From NCBI RefSeq assembly GCF_029981845.1, contig NZ_CP104164.1, forward strand, positions 186,001 through 250,000: a stretch of 64,000 nt of DNA. Reading direction: 5' to 3'. Positions 1 through 9,160 of the stretch are shown piece by piece; within the stretch, counting starts at the first letter, position 1, and each line of letters begins with the position of its first letter. The notes beneath the pieces were generated by a model. The model made no database searches and was not told where the DNA came from. It saw nothing but the letters and a program-made list of their open reading frames with translations. Both the position numbers and the translations under genes were made by a program. Source of the stretch: Candidatus Bandiella numerosa (GTDB lineage: Bacteria; Pseudomonadota; Alphaproteobacteria; Rickettsiales; Midichloriaceae).

Positions 1-1799
1 GAGAGGATCATTTCTCTAAAAATGTTAATTCTATCCTCTTGGAAAAACATATGCTCAGTTCTACAAAGACCTATTCCACAAGCGTTAAAACTTTTAGCAA
101 CTTTTGCGTCTTTTATTGTTTCAGCATTTGCCATAACTTTTAAGAGTGTAAATTCTTCTGCTATCTCAATCAAATTTTCAAAGCTTTTGTCTAATTTAGT
201 TTGTATTGTACCTACCTTACCTAAAAAAATTTCACCGCTTGAGCCATTAATTGTAATGAGCTCTCCTTCTTTAAGTGTCGTATTATTAATTTCTACAGTA
301 CCTTTTTCGTTATCAACCATTACTTCAAATGCACCTGTAACACATGGTTTACCCATACCTCGTGCCACTACAGCCGCATGAGAAGTCATACCTCCACGAG
401 CTGTTAATATACCAGAAGAAGCTCCTATACCACCAATATCTTCTGGATTGGTTTCATTTCTTACTAAAATAACTTCACCATGCCTGGCCATTATCTCAGC
501 TTTACTTGAGGAAAGAGCAATTTTACCAAATGCCGCACCGGGTGAAGCAGGTAGGCCTTTACTGAGTAATATTTTTGTTGCCCTTGGATCAATGCTTGGA
601 TGTAAAACTTTTTCAACTACTTCTGGCTCTATACTATCTAGGGCCTGTTGTTTAGTCAATATACCTTCCTGCATCATATCTACCGCTATTTTTATAGTAG
701 CTTGAGCCGTTCTTTTACCAGACCTAGTTTGCAATATCCAACATTTACCGTTTTCTATCGTAAATTCGACGTCCTGCATGTCTTTATAATGTAACTCAAG
801 CTTATGAAGAATGGTTTTTAGTTCCTGATAAGCCTTTGGCATTAATTCTTCAAGTGATTTTTCATCCTCAAAGCACTGCTCTTTAGATTTTATATTTATT
901 GGACTAGGGGTAATTACGCCAGATACTATGTCTTCGCCTTGAGCATTAACAATATATTCTCCAAATATTTCATTTTCACCAGTGGATGGATTTCTAGTAA
1001 ATACAACACCTGTGGCACAATCCTCGCCCTTGTTTCCAAAAACCATCGCTTGGATATTGACTGCAGTCCCAACATCATTTGGAATATTATTCATACTTCT
1101 ATATTTGATAGCACGCGGTACATTCCAGGATTTAAAAACTGCCGATATAGCACTCCAAAGTTGATTAGTGATATTTTGAGGAAAATCTTTGTTTAGAATA
1201 TTTTTAACCAAATTTTTATACTCATCAATAACATCTTTCAAATTTTCTTCAGTTAAATTTTGATCTTTCTTAATGCCAAGAAGAGCTTTTTTGTTGTGTA
1301 AGATAGCTTCAAATTTTGACTTGTCTAATCCAAGTACGACATTGCTATACATTTCAATGTATCTTCTATAAGAATCATAAGCAAATCTGGGATTTTTTGT
1401 AACTTTCGCAAGCCCCTTTACTGTTGCATCATTTAGCCCTAAATTAAGGATTGTCTCCATCATTCCTGGCATTGATATCTGAGCACCTGATCTAACTGAA
1501 ATCAACAATGGATTATTCTCATCTCCAAATTTTAATTCAATTGCGTTTTCTAGCTGAGTCATAGCGCTAAGAACCAGCTCCTTTAATGATTCTGGTAGTT
1601 GATTAGAGTTATTAGTGAATTCTTTGCATATTTTTGACGAAATTGTAAATCCTGGAGGTACTGGTATTTTCATTTTGCTCATCTCAGCAAGACCAGCTCC
1701 CTTATTACCTAAAATACCTTTTAGATGATTTCCCCCTTCGGCTTTATTATTTCCAAAAGAGAAAATATATTTTTTTGACTCTTCTTTTTCTTTGTTCAT
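1..1799 (-). CDS. ppdK: Pyruvate phosphate dikinase, N-terminal 599 residues (3' end beyond window)
   Basis: PPDK interconverts pyruvate, ATP and phosphate with phosphoenolpyruvate, AMP and pyrophosphate in the cytoplasm. The frame stays open from the ATG at 1799 to the window edge, giving 599 of roughly 880 residues. The N-terminal ATP-grasp region is recognisable by FGNNKAEG, GNKGAGLAEM and VPPGFTIS. The phosphohistidine motif GGMTSHAAVVARGMGKP is intact, with catalytic His at residue 474 (codon 380-378). The C-terminal PEP/pyruvate domain lies outside. The ATG overlaps the recA stop by one base (TGATG), so the two genes are probably co-transcribed. PPDK replaces or reverses pyruvate kinase in many Rickettsiales. 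Family assignment is certain. Confidence 0.96.
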   Translation of the reverse strand, partial: MNKEKEESKKYIFSFGNNKAEGGNHLKGILGNKGAGLAEMSKMKIPVPPGFTISSKICKEFTNNSNQLPESLKELVLSAMTQLENAIELKFGDENNPLLISVRSGAQISMPGMMETILNLGLNDATVKGLAKVTKNPRFAYDSYRRYIEMYSNVVLGLDKSKFEAILHNKKALLGIKKDQNLTEENLKDVIDEYKNLVKNILNKDFPQNITNQLWSAISAVFKSWNVPRAIKYRSMNNIPNDVGTAVNIQAMVFGNKGEDCATGVVFTRNPSTGENEIFGEYIVNAQGEDIVSGVITPSPINIKSKEQCFEDEKSLEELMPKAYQELKTILHKLELHYKDMQDVEFTIENGKCWILQTRSGKRTAQATIKIAVDMMQEGILTKQQALDSIEPEVVEKVLHPSIDPRATKILLSKGLPASPGAAFGKIALSSSKAEIMARHGEVILVRNETNPEDIGGIGASSGILTARGGMTSHAAVVARGMGKPCVTGAFEVMVDNEKGTVEINNTTLKEGELITINGSSGEIFLGKVGTIQTKLDKSFENLIEIAEEFTLLKVMANAETIKDAKVAKSFNACGIGLCRTEHMFFQEDRINIFREMIL

Positions 1800-2821
1800 C
1801 AATCTGCGTTACTTATAGAAATCTCATCCAATTTTTCTGGATTAAGCTCTTTAATCTCTAATATCCTATCTTTAATCTCCTGCGATATTTCAGGATTTTC
1901 TTTCAAAAATACCTTGGCATTTTCCTTACCTTGCCCAATTTTTTGATCCTTATATGCATACCATGAACCTGATTTGTTAATTACATCTACGGTAACTCCA
2001 ATATCAATGAGCTCACCTTCTTTTGAAATTCCTCCACCATACATAATGTCAAATTCTACGACCTTAAAAGGAGGTGCAACTTTATTTTTTACAACCTTTA
2101 CTCTAGTCTGATTACCTATAACAACATCTTTTTCCTTTATGGAGCCAATACGCCTTATATCAAGCCTTATAGAAGAATAGAATTTTAACGCATTCCCCCC
2201 GGAAGTTGTTTCAGGACTTCCAAACATTACACCAATTTTCATTCTAATTTGATTAATAAAAAATAATATGGTGTTTGTTTTGGAAACACTAGAAGTTAAT
2301 TTGCGAAGCGCTTGACTCATCAATCTTGCTTGTAATCCCACATGGCTATCACCCATTTCTCCTTCAATTTCTGCTTTAGGTACTAATGCTGCAACGCTAT
2401 CTATTATGACCATGTCAAATGCTCCTGACCTGACCAATGTATCAGTTATCTCGAGCGCTTGCTCACCAGAATCTGGTTGCGATAGAATTAACTTATCTAC
2501 ATCAACACCTAATTTTTTTGCATATGCCCTATCAAAAGCATGTTCCGCATCTATGAAAGCGCATGTACCACCCTTTTTTTGGCATTCAGCGATTGCATGA
2601 AGTGTCAATGTCGTTTTTCCTGAGCTTTCTGGGCCATAAATTTCAATAACCCTTCCTTTTGGGTAACCTCCCACTCCTAAGGCAATATCTAAACCCAATG
2701 AACCAGATGGTATTGATTCAATGTTTTGAGCCTCCATTTCGCCTAACTTCATAATAGCGCCTTTCCCGTACGCTTTCTCTATCTGACTTAACGCGGCTTC
2801 TAATGCCTTTTCTTTGTCCAT
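1799..2821 (-). CDS. recA: Recombinase RecA
   Basis: RecA forms ATP-dependent filaments on single-stranded DNA, drives homologous strand exchange and activates LexA cleavage where LexA exists. The 340-residue protein is full length for the family. Walker A is GPESSGKT at residues 63-70, Walker B is in MVIIDSVAALVPKAE, and the L2 DNA-binding loop (MFGSPETTSGGNALKFY) is present. A sigma70-like promoter lies 40 bases upstream. I see no clear alphaproteobacterial SOS box (GTTC-N7-GTTC) in the 209 bases before the start, so SOS control is not supported by the sequence. It runs into ppdK with a one-base overlap. Confidence 0.98.
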   Translation of the reverse strand: MDKEKALEAALSQIEKAYGKGAIMKLGEMEAQNIESIPSGSLGLDIALGVGGYPKGRVIEIYGPESSGKTTLTLHAIAECQKKGGTCAFIDAEHAFDRAYAKKLGVDVDKLILSQPDSGEQALEITDTLVRSGAFDMVIIDSVAALVPKAEIEGEMGDSHVGLQARLMSQALRKLTSSVSKTNTILFFINQIRMKIGVMFGSPETTSGGNALKFYSSIRLDIRRIGSIKEKDVVIGNQTRVKVVKNKVAPPFKVVEFDIMYGGGISKEGELIDIGVTVDVINKSGSWYAYKDQKIGQGKENAKVFLKENPEISQEIKDRILEIKELNPEKLDEISISNAD

Positions 2822-2860
2822 AAGCTTGAATTTTATTTGTGTGTAGCATTACTCAGTTGC

Positions 2861-2888
2861 AGTATAGATAAAGTATGAATAGTTTCAA
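2861..2888 (-). promoter_or_regulatory. Probable sigma70 promoter of recA
   Basis: On the minus strand, TTGAAA (2888-2883) is followed after 16 bases by TATACT (2866-2861). Each box differs from consensus at one position. The -10 box ends 39 bases before the recA ATG, leaving a short leader. This is a pattern match in AT-rich DNA and has not been tested. Confidence 0.5.
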
Positions 2889-3030
2889 CAAATTTCTTTT
2901 ATTTCTCAACATGATTAGCGATCAATTAGAATTTATCCAATTTCAGTTTATGAGATTGCCAGGGGTATTTTAAGAATTTGCATTTTTATATTGCTTAGCT
3001 TACAATTTCTCAAATATATTTTTACATTAC

Positions 3031-3627
3031 ATGATTGGACTGACACTCGATACATCACATTTATATGCATCTATAGCCATATCTAAAAATGATAAGGTGA
3101 TGTATTTTAAAAATAATAAAAAAGTAAACAAGCAAGCAGAAACACTTAATTTGATGATAGAAGAAGCTATGAGCGACTTAAGATTAAGCTTTAGCGATTT
3201 AAATTATATCGCGGTGGCAACTGGTCCAGGCAAATTTACAGGACTCAGAATTGGTATATGCGTGGGTAATGCATTGCATTTCGCCTTAAAAGCACCGTTA
3301 TTGCCTATGTGCAATCTAGCAACAATTGCTTTTAATCACAAAAAAAAGAATGTTGGTGTTTTACTTGATGCAGGAGTAGAAAAATACTATTTTCAAGAAT
3401 TTAATAATAAAATCAATACGTCTCCAATCAAAATAATTACAAAAGATGAGGTAAGTGAAATTAAAAAGGAGCTTTATTTGGTAGGAAATGTTGATCAAGT
3501 TAATGATAAATTTCTTTTAGATGCAAGGCATATTGCCAAATTTGCAAATCATAAATTAAAAAATTTAAATAATTTGGTATCAAATTATTTAAAGCCACAA
3601 TATATTATTAATAATTATCTCGCTTAA
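3031..3627 (+). CDS. tsaB: tRNA threonylcarbamoyladenosine biosynthesis protein TsaB
   Basis: TsaB is the non-catalytic ASKHA-fold partner of TsaD in making the t6A37 modification on ANN-decoding tRNAs. The 198-residue protein starts MIGLTLDTS, and the family signature appears as TGPGKFTGLRIG at residues 64-75, with Lys in place of the usual Ser. It is slightly shorter than the typical 220-230 residues, as many TsaB proteins in reduced genomes are. It begins a same-strand run with icd and dprA (23-base gap to icd). TsaD itself is not in the window. The assignment is strong from the signature and length. Confidence 0.9.
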   Translation: MIGLTLDTSHLYASIAISKNDKVMYFKNNKKVNKQAETLNLMIEEAMSDLRLSFSDLNYIAVATGPGKFTGLRIGICVGNALHFALKAPLLPMCNLATIAFNHKKKNVGVLLDAGVEKYYFQEFNNKINTSPIKIITKDEVSEIKKELYLVGNVDQVNDKFLLDARHIAKFANHKLKNLNNLVSNYLKPQYIINNYLA

Positions 3628-3650
3628 AATTTAACTTATAGGAGTTTAAA

Positions 3651-5081
3651 ATGATGAATAATAGAATTACTGTAGCATACGGGGATGGAATTGGTCCTGA
3701 AATTATGGAATCAGTTTTGCAGATTTTAAGCCACGCTAAAACTGGCTTAGAGGTAGAAACTATAGAAATTGGTGAAAAAATTTACAACAAAGGTTTTTCC
3801 TCAGGAATATCAGATGATGTGTGGGAGGTAATCAAAAGAAATAAAGTATTGTTAAAAGCTCCAATTACAACTCCTTTAGGAAAAGGTTATAAGAGTTTGA
3901 ATGTTACATTTAGAAGAACGTTAGAGCTATTTGCTAATATTCGCCCTTCTTTATCTTACTATCCATTTGTTGGTAAATTTAAAAATATGGATGTTGTTAT
4001 TGTCCGTGAAAATGAGGAAGATTTGTATTCTGGTATAGAATATAGGTTTACTCAAAACGCAAATATTGCAATGAAATTGATTTCTACATCAGGGTGTGAA
4101 AAAATTATTCGATACGCATTTGAGTACGCAAGAATCAATAAACGTAACAAGGTAACTTGCGTTACAAAAAGTAATATTCTTAAAATTACCGATGGTTGTT
4201 TTCAAGAAATTTTTCTTAAAATTGCTCCTGAGTATCCAGATATAAAAGCGGAGCATATGTTGGTGGATATTGCTTCAGCAAAACTTGCAAATAATCCCGA
4301 AAATTTTGATGTTATAGTTACTCTCAATTTATATGGAGATATTATGTCAGACATAGCTTCTGAAGTGTCTGGCTCAGTTGGGCTTGCAGGAAGCGCAAAT
4401 ATTGGGAAAGAATATGCAATGTTCGAGGCGGTGCATGGTTCAGCACCAGATATTGCGGGAAAAGATATTGCCAATCCCTCGGGATTGTTAAATTCTGCCA
4501 TAATGATGCTAAAGCATTTAGGAAAAAATCATGAGGCAGAAATGATTTATAACGCTTGGTTAAAGACTATCGAAGAAGGGCTGCATACCGCCGATATGTT
4601 TAATTCAGAAAAAAGTACAAAAAAACTTTCTACTTCTGAATTTACACAGGCAGTCATTCATAATTTTAATAACAAACTGAGCTTGCTGATAAGTAAATTT
4701 CAATCTGCAACAAATGAACGAATCCTAATAAAAGAGACTCTTAATAATAATGAAAAAAGTGAGCTAATTGGGGTAGATATATTTATAAAAACTCAATTTA
4801 CGCCTGAACTGATCGCTAAATTGCAAAAATTAGATGATATTTTAAAATTGCATATGGTATCAAATAGGGGTTTATTAATTTGGCCAAAAGTATTGAGAAA
4901 TGCAGAATTAGACTTCTCTAGATTTAGATTTCTCAAAGCAAAAAAAGAATACAGGATTTCACAAAGTAATGTATTAGAATTATATAAGAAAATAGTCGAA
5001 TTAGATCTTGACATAGTGTCGATTATAAATTTATTTAGTTACGATGATAATATTGGTTTTAGCTTAGCTCAGGGAGAGTAG
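3651..5081 (+). CDS. icd: Isocitrate dehydrogenase, Thermus/Rickettsia type
   Basis: This enzyme oxidatively decarboxylates isocitrate to 2-oxoglutarate in the TCA cycle. The 476 residues comprise a dehydrogenase core (about 1-335) plus a C-terminal extra domain of about 130 residues, the architecture of Thermus and rickettsial enzymes rather than the 416-residue E. coli type. Visible motifs are GDGIGPEI (11-18), the substrate-binding stretch with Ser82, Asn84, Arg88 and Arg98, the dehydrogenase signature NLYGDIMSDIASEV beginning at 226, and HGSAPDIAGKDIANP (262-276). A good Shine-Dalgarno (TAGGAG) precedes the ATG. dprA follows after five bases. Coenzyme preference was not determined. Confidence 0.93.
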   Translation: MMNNRITVAYGDGIGPEIMESVLQILSHAKTGLEVETIEIGEKIYNKGFSSGISDDVWEVIKRNKVLLKAPITTPLGKGYKSLNVTFRRTLELFANIRPSLSYYPFVGKFKNMDVVIVRENEEDLYSGIEYRFTQNANIAMKLISTSGCEKIIRYAFEYARINKRNKVTCVTKSNILKITDGCFQEIFLKIAPEYPDIKAEHMLVDIASAKLANNPENFDVIVTLNLYGDIMSDIASEVSGSVGLAGSANIGKEYAMFEAVHGSAPDIAGKDIANPSGLLNSAIMMLKHLGKNHEAEMIYNAWLKTIEEGLHTADMFNSEKSTKKLSTSEFTQAVIHNFNNKLSLLISKFQSATNERILIKETLNNNEKSELIGVDIFIKTQFTPELIAKLQKLDDILKLHMVSNRGLLIWPKVLRNAELDFSRFRFLKAKKEYRISQSNVLELYKKIVELDLDIVSIINLFSYDDNIGFSLAQGE

Positions 5082-5086
5082 AAATT

Positions 5087-6262
5087 TTGACATTACAAAA
5101 TTTGGATATAACAAAGGAATTGAAAAATTTTGGTAAGTTATTGAATAATAAGTCTGACGATTTTAAATTTTCATGGATTAGGCTTGCAAGGACTAAAAAT
5201 GTTGGATCAAAGACATTTGTGCAACTGCTCAAAATGTATGGAGATCCAGAGACTGCTCTACAAAATGTTGACACACTTGCTAAAAAGGGTGGCTCTCCAA
5301 TTGAAAAATTAGTTCCTTCTAAACAAGCTATCGAAAAAGAAATAGCTGAGACCAAAAAATATGGTGCGAAAATTATACTTGCATGCGAAGAGAATTATCC
5401 GAGCTCATTATTACATATTCCTGATTTTCCACCAGTGCTTATAGTAAAGGGTAATATACAGCTTTTAAAAAAACCAATGTTTGCTATAATAGGAGCTAGA
5501 AATTCCAGCATTAATGGTAATAAATTATCATTTGAGTTTGCTAAGGAGATTTCAGATTCCGGTTTTACTATAGTGTCAGGGCTCGCTAGAGGGATAGATT
5601 CATTTGCACATAAGGGAAGTTTAGATAATGGTACGATTGGCGTAATTGCAGGAGGGATCAACCATATATATCCTAAAGAAAATATCAAGCTTTATGAAGA
5701 AATATATAATAAAGGGCTTATAGTTACCGAGCAACCAATCAATTCTTCAGTTTTAGCACAACATTTTCCGCAAAGAAATAGGATAATAGCCGGCTTAGCC
5801 TCAGGAGTACTAGTTGTTGAGGCCACTAAGAAATCTGGAACTTTAATTACATCAAAATTTGCGCTAGAATACAATAGAGAGGTTTATGCCATACCAGGCT
5901 CTCCATTAGATGCAAAGTCACAAGGCACCAATGCGCTTCTAAAACAAAGTGCTAATTTAGCACTTGTTCCACAAGATATCGTTCAAGATTTAGCTAAAAT
6001 TACCAGAAAAAATAACACCTATATTTCTGATCAAAATGATAACTTTACAAGTAACTATGTGAAAAATATACCATCTGAATTGGAGCTTGGTACGTTTAGA
6101 ATTAAGCTTTTTAATTCCCTTTCTCATTCACCAATAGAAATTGATGACATTGCAGAGCAACTAGAAATACCGATAAATATAGTGAGTTTTCTTATATTAG
6201 AGCTTGAGCTAGCGGGCAAAATATCAAGATTATCGAATAATAAAGTGTATTTAATATCTTAA
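5087..6262 (+). CDS. dprA: DNA-processing protein DprA (TTG start)
   Basis: DprA binds incoming single-stranded DNA and loads RecA onto it during natural transformation. It is conserved even in bacteria not known to be transformable. The 391-residue protein has an N-terminal helical region, the Rossmann core with IIGARNSS and SGLARGID (164-171) and GVIAGGINHIYPKEN, and a C-terminal winged-helix region of about 65 residues. The start is a TTG preceded at suitable spacing by AGGGAGA, which lies in the end of icd. The next in-frame ATG (codon 50) would cut into the conserved N-terminus. The gene is translationally close to icd. Confidence 0.93.
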   Translation: MTLQNLDITKELKNFGKLLNNKSDDFKFSWIRLARTKNVGSKTFVQLLKMYGDPETALQNVDTLAKKGGSPIEKLVPSKQAIEKEIAETKKYGAKIILACEENYPSSLLHIPDFPPVLIVKGNIQLLKKPMFAIIGARNSSINGNKLSFEFAKEISDSGFTIVSGLARGIDSFAHKGSLDNGTIGVIAGGINHIYPKENIKLYEEIYNKGLIVTEQPINSSVLAQHFPQRNRIIAGLASGVLVVEATKKSGTLITSKFALEYNREVYAIPGSPLDAKSQGTNALLKQSANLALVPQDIVQDLAKITRKNNTYISDQNDNFTSNYVKNIPSELELGTFRIKLFNSLSHSPIEIDDIAEQLEIPINIVSFLILELELAGKISRLSNNKVYLIS

Positions 6263-6322
6263 TTAACTAAGTAATTTAAAAATCATATTTATAAGTATTA
6301 ATCACCAACCTATCCAAAGTAT

Positions 6323-6350
6323 TTGACAAGTATCTAAAACGTATTACACT
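6323..6350 (+). promoter_or_regulatory. Probable promoter of pal
   Basis: TTGACA (6323-6328, perfect -35) is followed after 16 bases by TACACT (6345-6350, 4 of 6 to the -10 consensus). It lies 45 bases upstream of the pal start, in the gap after dprA. The strong AAGGAG ribosome-binding site of pal sits downstream, so pal is probably its own transcription unit. Confidence 0.5.
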
Positions 6351-6395
6351 ATAGAATAAATAACAATAATAATAATATAACTATAAAGGAGCCAT

Positions 6396-6869
6396 ATGAA
6401 AAAAGTATTATTAACTGTTTGCTCATTAGCACTACTTACTGGAGTTGGGTGTAAAAATAAATCACACCAATCAACCAATGGTACTGATGGTAGCACGCTT
6501 GATTCAATATCGAAAGCAACTTTTGAAGAACTTGAAAAGAAGGTAGGCGATAAGGTATATTTTAGCTACGATAATTCTGATTTATCAGATAGTGCTAAAT
6601 CAATACTTGATAAGCAAGTTGAGTTTATGAAAGATAAGTCTCATCTTAAATTCGTCCTTGAAGGTTTTTGTGATGAAAGGGGTACAGTTGAGTACAACCT
6701 AGCGCTTGGAGAAAGACGTTCAAATAGTGTTAAAAAATATCTAGTACAACATGGCATTAATCCAGATAGACTGATTGTAATTAGCTTTGGTAAAGAAAGA
6801 CCGGCTGTTATTGGTCATACTGAAGAAGCTTATAAACAAAATAGAAGAGTAGTAACAGTAATTAGATAA
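6396..6869 (+). CDS. pal: Peptidoglycan-associated lipoprotein Pal
   Basis: Pal is an outer-membrane lipoprotein whose OmpA-like domain binds peptidoglycan; with Tol proteins it keeps the envelope together during division. The 157-residue product has a signal peptide ending in GVGC, with the lipidated Cys at 19, a short linker, and the OmpA-C domain from about residue 53 to the end (VYFSYDNSDL, DERGTVEYNLALGERR). The usual EGHxDERGT reads EGFCDERGT here, so the His is replaced by Phe; the Asp and Arg are kept. A strong AAGGAG site precedes the ATG. tolB and ybgF are not adjacent. Confidence 0.95.
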   Translation: MKKVLLTVCSLALLTGVGCKNKSHQSTNGTDGSTLDSISKATFEELEKKVGDKVYFSYDNSDLSDSAKSILDKQVEFMKDKSHLKFVLEGFCDERGTVEYNLALGERRSNSVKKYLVQHGINPDRLIVISFGKERPAVIGHTEEAYKQNRRVVTVIR

Positions 6870-6910
6870 ATTTCTTATTATTAACTACTATCAATTTTTT
6901 AAAAAAAGAG

Positions 6911-6941
6911 TGAACACATTAATTATGTGTTCATTTTTTTT
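6911..6941 (+). terminator. Rho-independent terminator after pal
   Basis: A perfect 9-bp stem (6911-6919 paired with 6925-6933) with a 5-base loop is followed by eight T residues (6934-6941). It lies 41 bases after the pal stop. The stem is AT-rich, but the geometry is textbook. The T-run abuts the ribosome-binding site of the next gene, so that gene's transcript must arise by read-through or from a promoter I cannot place. Confidence 0.8.
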
Positions 6942-6952
6942 AGGTGCTTACC

Positions 6953-7663
6953 ATGAAACCTATTAGAATAGCGAAAGCACTTTCCAATTATGGCGTTTGT
7001 TCTAGAAGACAGGCTGAGGTGTTGATTTTGGAAAATAGAGTAAAAGTAAACGACCAGATTCTAACTTCACCGATTTATTTAGTTCAAAATTCAGATCAAA
7101 TTTATGTTGATGGCGTTATTGTTTCAAAGCCCATAAGGACGCGCTTATGGAAATATTTCAAGCCAAAGGGAGTTATAACAAGTCACAAAGATAATTTTGG
7201 CAGAACAACATTATTTGAAGAATTACCAAAAAATATTGGGAGAGTAATTTCAGTAGGCAGATTAGACTACAATACTGAAGGTTTAATTTTGTTAACGAAT
7301 AATGGCGATCTTGCACGAAAATTAGAATTACCATCTACCAAATTAAAGAGAATCTACCTTTGTAAGGCATATGGCCTTGCGCCAGAGAACATGATTAAAG
7401 AACTATCTAGGGGAATAGAAATCGATAACGTCCAATATGGACCTATTGTTGTCGAATTATATAAAAAACAGGGCGCCAATTCATGGTATAAAATTGCTTT
7501 GTATGAAGGAAAAAATAATGAAATTAGAAATGTTTTTGCATATTTCAAACTCCAAGTTAGCAGATTAATCAGAATTGATTATGGAGATTATTCTTCGCAT
7601 AATATGAAGCCTGGAAATTTAATTGAGCTAGATTATAAAGAATTTTCCAAATACTTGGAATAA
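6953..7663 (+). CDS. rluB: RsuA/RluB/RluE-family pseudouridine synthase
   Basis: These enzymes isomerise a specific uridine to pseudouridine in rRNA. The 236-residue product has an N-terminal S4 RNA-binding domain (about 3-50, with SNYGVCSRRQAE) and the catalytic domain with the signature GRLDYNTEGL (102-111) carrying the catalytic Asp105. Size and S4 domain fit RluB or RsuA rather than RluE; RluB (23S rRNA) is the likelier target in alphaproteobacteria, but the sequence alone does not settle it. I chose the ATG at 6953 because AGGTG sits just before it; a GTG at 6944 would have no ribosome-binding site. Confidence 0.85.
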   Translation: MKPIRIAKALSNYGVCSRRQAEVLILENRVKVNDQILTSPIYLVQNSDQIYVDGVIVSKPIRTRLWKYFKPKGVITSHKDNFGRTTLFEELPKNIGRVISVGRLDYNTEGLILLTNNGDLARKLELPSTKLKRIYLCKAYGLAPENMIKELSRGIEIDNVQYGPIVVELYKKQGANSWYKIALYEGKNNEIRNVFAYFKLQVSRLIRIDYGDYSSHNMKPGNLIELDYKEFSKYLE

Positions 7664-7785
7664 CCCAATATTGTTTTAAAATTCAAGAAAAAAAATCGTA
7701 AATATAACCCACGCTGGGAATAAGGAATAAGCCTGAAATCCTGCATTCTCTTTCAATTATAAATTTCTTTTAACTTGACGGCACT

Positions 7786-8397
7786 CTACTCCTTATTTAA
7801 TTTTTCTCCCAATTTTTGGATTAATGCTTCGATACCTTCTTTTGAGATAATAGAACTAAAGTCTGCTCTTTGACCTAAAATTAAACTTATATCCTCTGCT
7901 ATTATATCTCTAATTAAAAAGTTATTATTCATCATCTTAATTCTATACGCTATACTTATATACTTTGAAGTATATTTTTTGTTAAGTATCTTTGTACTGA
8001 CAATATACTGAGAGTTAGAAATATATTTTACTGACTCTATATCAAAATTTACTCCATTATACTCAGAAAATTTTGATACATAGGTATTAATCAGAAAATT
8101 TTTATATGCAGTCAGGTACTCATCCAATTGTTGCTGACTAATTTCTTTATAATATCTACCCAAAGCAAACTTTGCCATCCAATCTATATCTACTGAATTA
8201 CAAAAAATATCCTGGAGTTCTTGTTCTTTTTGTGAATCAGTGTTTGTAGATTCAATAACTGAAATCACTTGTTTAGCGGTGTCATTAACAAACCCTATCA
8301 ATTTTTGTTTTTCTTCAGCAATTGATAAAGGATAAATCATCACAACTAAAGCAAATGATATAAAAACTCTTTTTGTTAATTTAATGATATTATTCAT
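7786..8397 (-). CDS. mlaC: MlaC-like phospholipid-binding periplasmic protein
   Basis: MlaC ferries phospholipids across the periplasm between outer-membrane MlaA and the inner-membrane MlaFEDB complex. The 203-residue product has an N-terminal hydrophobic signal segment (about 10-25) and the Ttg2D/MlaC pattern, including the paired helices around NSVDIDWMAKFALGRYY. I placed the start at 8397, nine bases after GGAG. An ATG at 8412, inside mlaA, is also in frame but lacks a site. The gene overlaps the mlaA stop (ATGAATAA), indicating translational coupling. The 122-base gap to the convergent rluB holds no gene. Confidence 0.85.
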   Translation of the reverse strand: MNNIIKLTKRVFISFALVVMIYPLSIAEEKQKLIGFVNDTAKQVISVIESTNTDSQKEQELQDIFCNSVDIDWMAKFALGRYYKEISQQQLDEYLTAYKNFLINTYVSKFSEYNGVNFDIESVKYISNSQYIVSTKILNKKYTSKYISIAYRIKMMNNNFLIRDIIAEDISLILGQRADFSSIISKEGIEALIQKLGEKLNKE

Positions 8398-9160
8398 AAT
8401 TATTTTCTCCATTTAATTTTTGATAATAAAAATTTCGTAATGCAGCATATTCATCGAGTGATATTTCAGATAAAGTTTTGTCTGTGCCTATAAATTTTTC
8501 CCTTTCCACTATTAGACTGGTCCCATAATAAACTCTAAGAAATTTCTTATCATTTTTAAATTTTACAAAATTTATCGGATCCCCCCCAATATCAATCACT
8601 TTACCAAATCCATCTCTAAAGTTAGATGATCCAAGAATAGGTAATATTATATATGGCCCCTGCTTAGCACCATAATATTTGAGAACATCTCCAAAAGATC
8701 TGTTGCTTTTTTTCAAACCCATTAACTCGGCCACATCAAAAATCCCCAAAATACCAAAGGTACTGTTAATAAAAAATCTAAAAAATGAATTAAACGATAC
8801 ATTAGGTTTAAGTTGAATTACACCATATATAACATTCAAGGGCTCCCTAAGATTGCTAACAAACGAATTAACTCCTTTCTTGGCAGAATTAGGTACAATT
8901 ACACTATACATTGCTGCAGGAGGCATGATAATATATTTATCAACTATCTTGTTAAACTTATATACTTTTCGATTAAAATTTTCATATGGATCATATATTT
9001 TTAAATTATAGCTTTGATCATAATAATCATTATCTAAACTATAATCTTCATCATTAATTGGCTCTCTTGCCTCAACATTTAACAACGTTACCATTAACGT
9101 TGTTAAAACCCCAAACACTACAAAAAGCTTAATACTAAAATTATTAGCTAATATGTTCAT
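8390..9160 (-). CDS. mlaA: MlaA/VacJ-family outer-membrane phospholipid-removal protein
   Basis: MlaA forms a channel in the outer membrane that removes mislocalised phospholipids from the outer leaflet. The 256 residues contain the family core: YDPYENFNRKVYKFN (56-70), NLREPLNVIYG, the inner hydrophobic ring region (FFINSTFGILGIFDVA) and GPYIILPILGSS. The N-terminus is a signal peptide ending in NVEA, with no Cys in the first 60 residues. Unlike E. coli MlaA it therefore does not look like a lipoprotein. It overlaps the upstream methyltransferase gene by 17 bases and the downstream mlaC by 8. Confidence 0.92.
   Translation of the reverse strand: MNILANNFSIKLFVVFGVLTTLMVTLLNVEAREPINDEDYSLDNDYYDQSYNLKIYDPYENFNRKVYKFNKIVDKYIIMPPAAMYSVIVPNSAKKGVNSFVSNLREPLNVIYGVIQLKPNVSFNSFFRFFINSTFGILGIFDVAELMGLKKSNRSFGDVLKYYGAKQGPYIILPILGSSNFRDGFGKVIDIGGDPINFVKFKNDKKFLRVYYGTSLIVEREKFIGTDKTLSEISLDEYAALRNFYYQKLNGENNYE

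Noticed and set aside
22..1196. Several plus-strand ORFs of 60-119 codons
   Set aside because: They lie antisense to ppdK, which has intact catalytic motifs across the whole interval; their products look like hydrophobic shadow translations.
2822..3030. Possible SOS box upstream of recA
   Set aside because: No GTTC-N7-GTTC or CTG-N10-CAG pattern could be found; only an ordinary promoter is visible.
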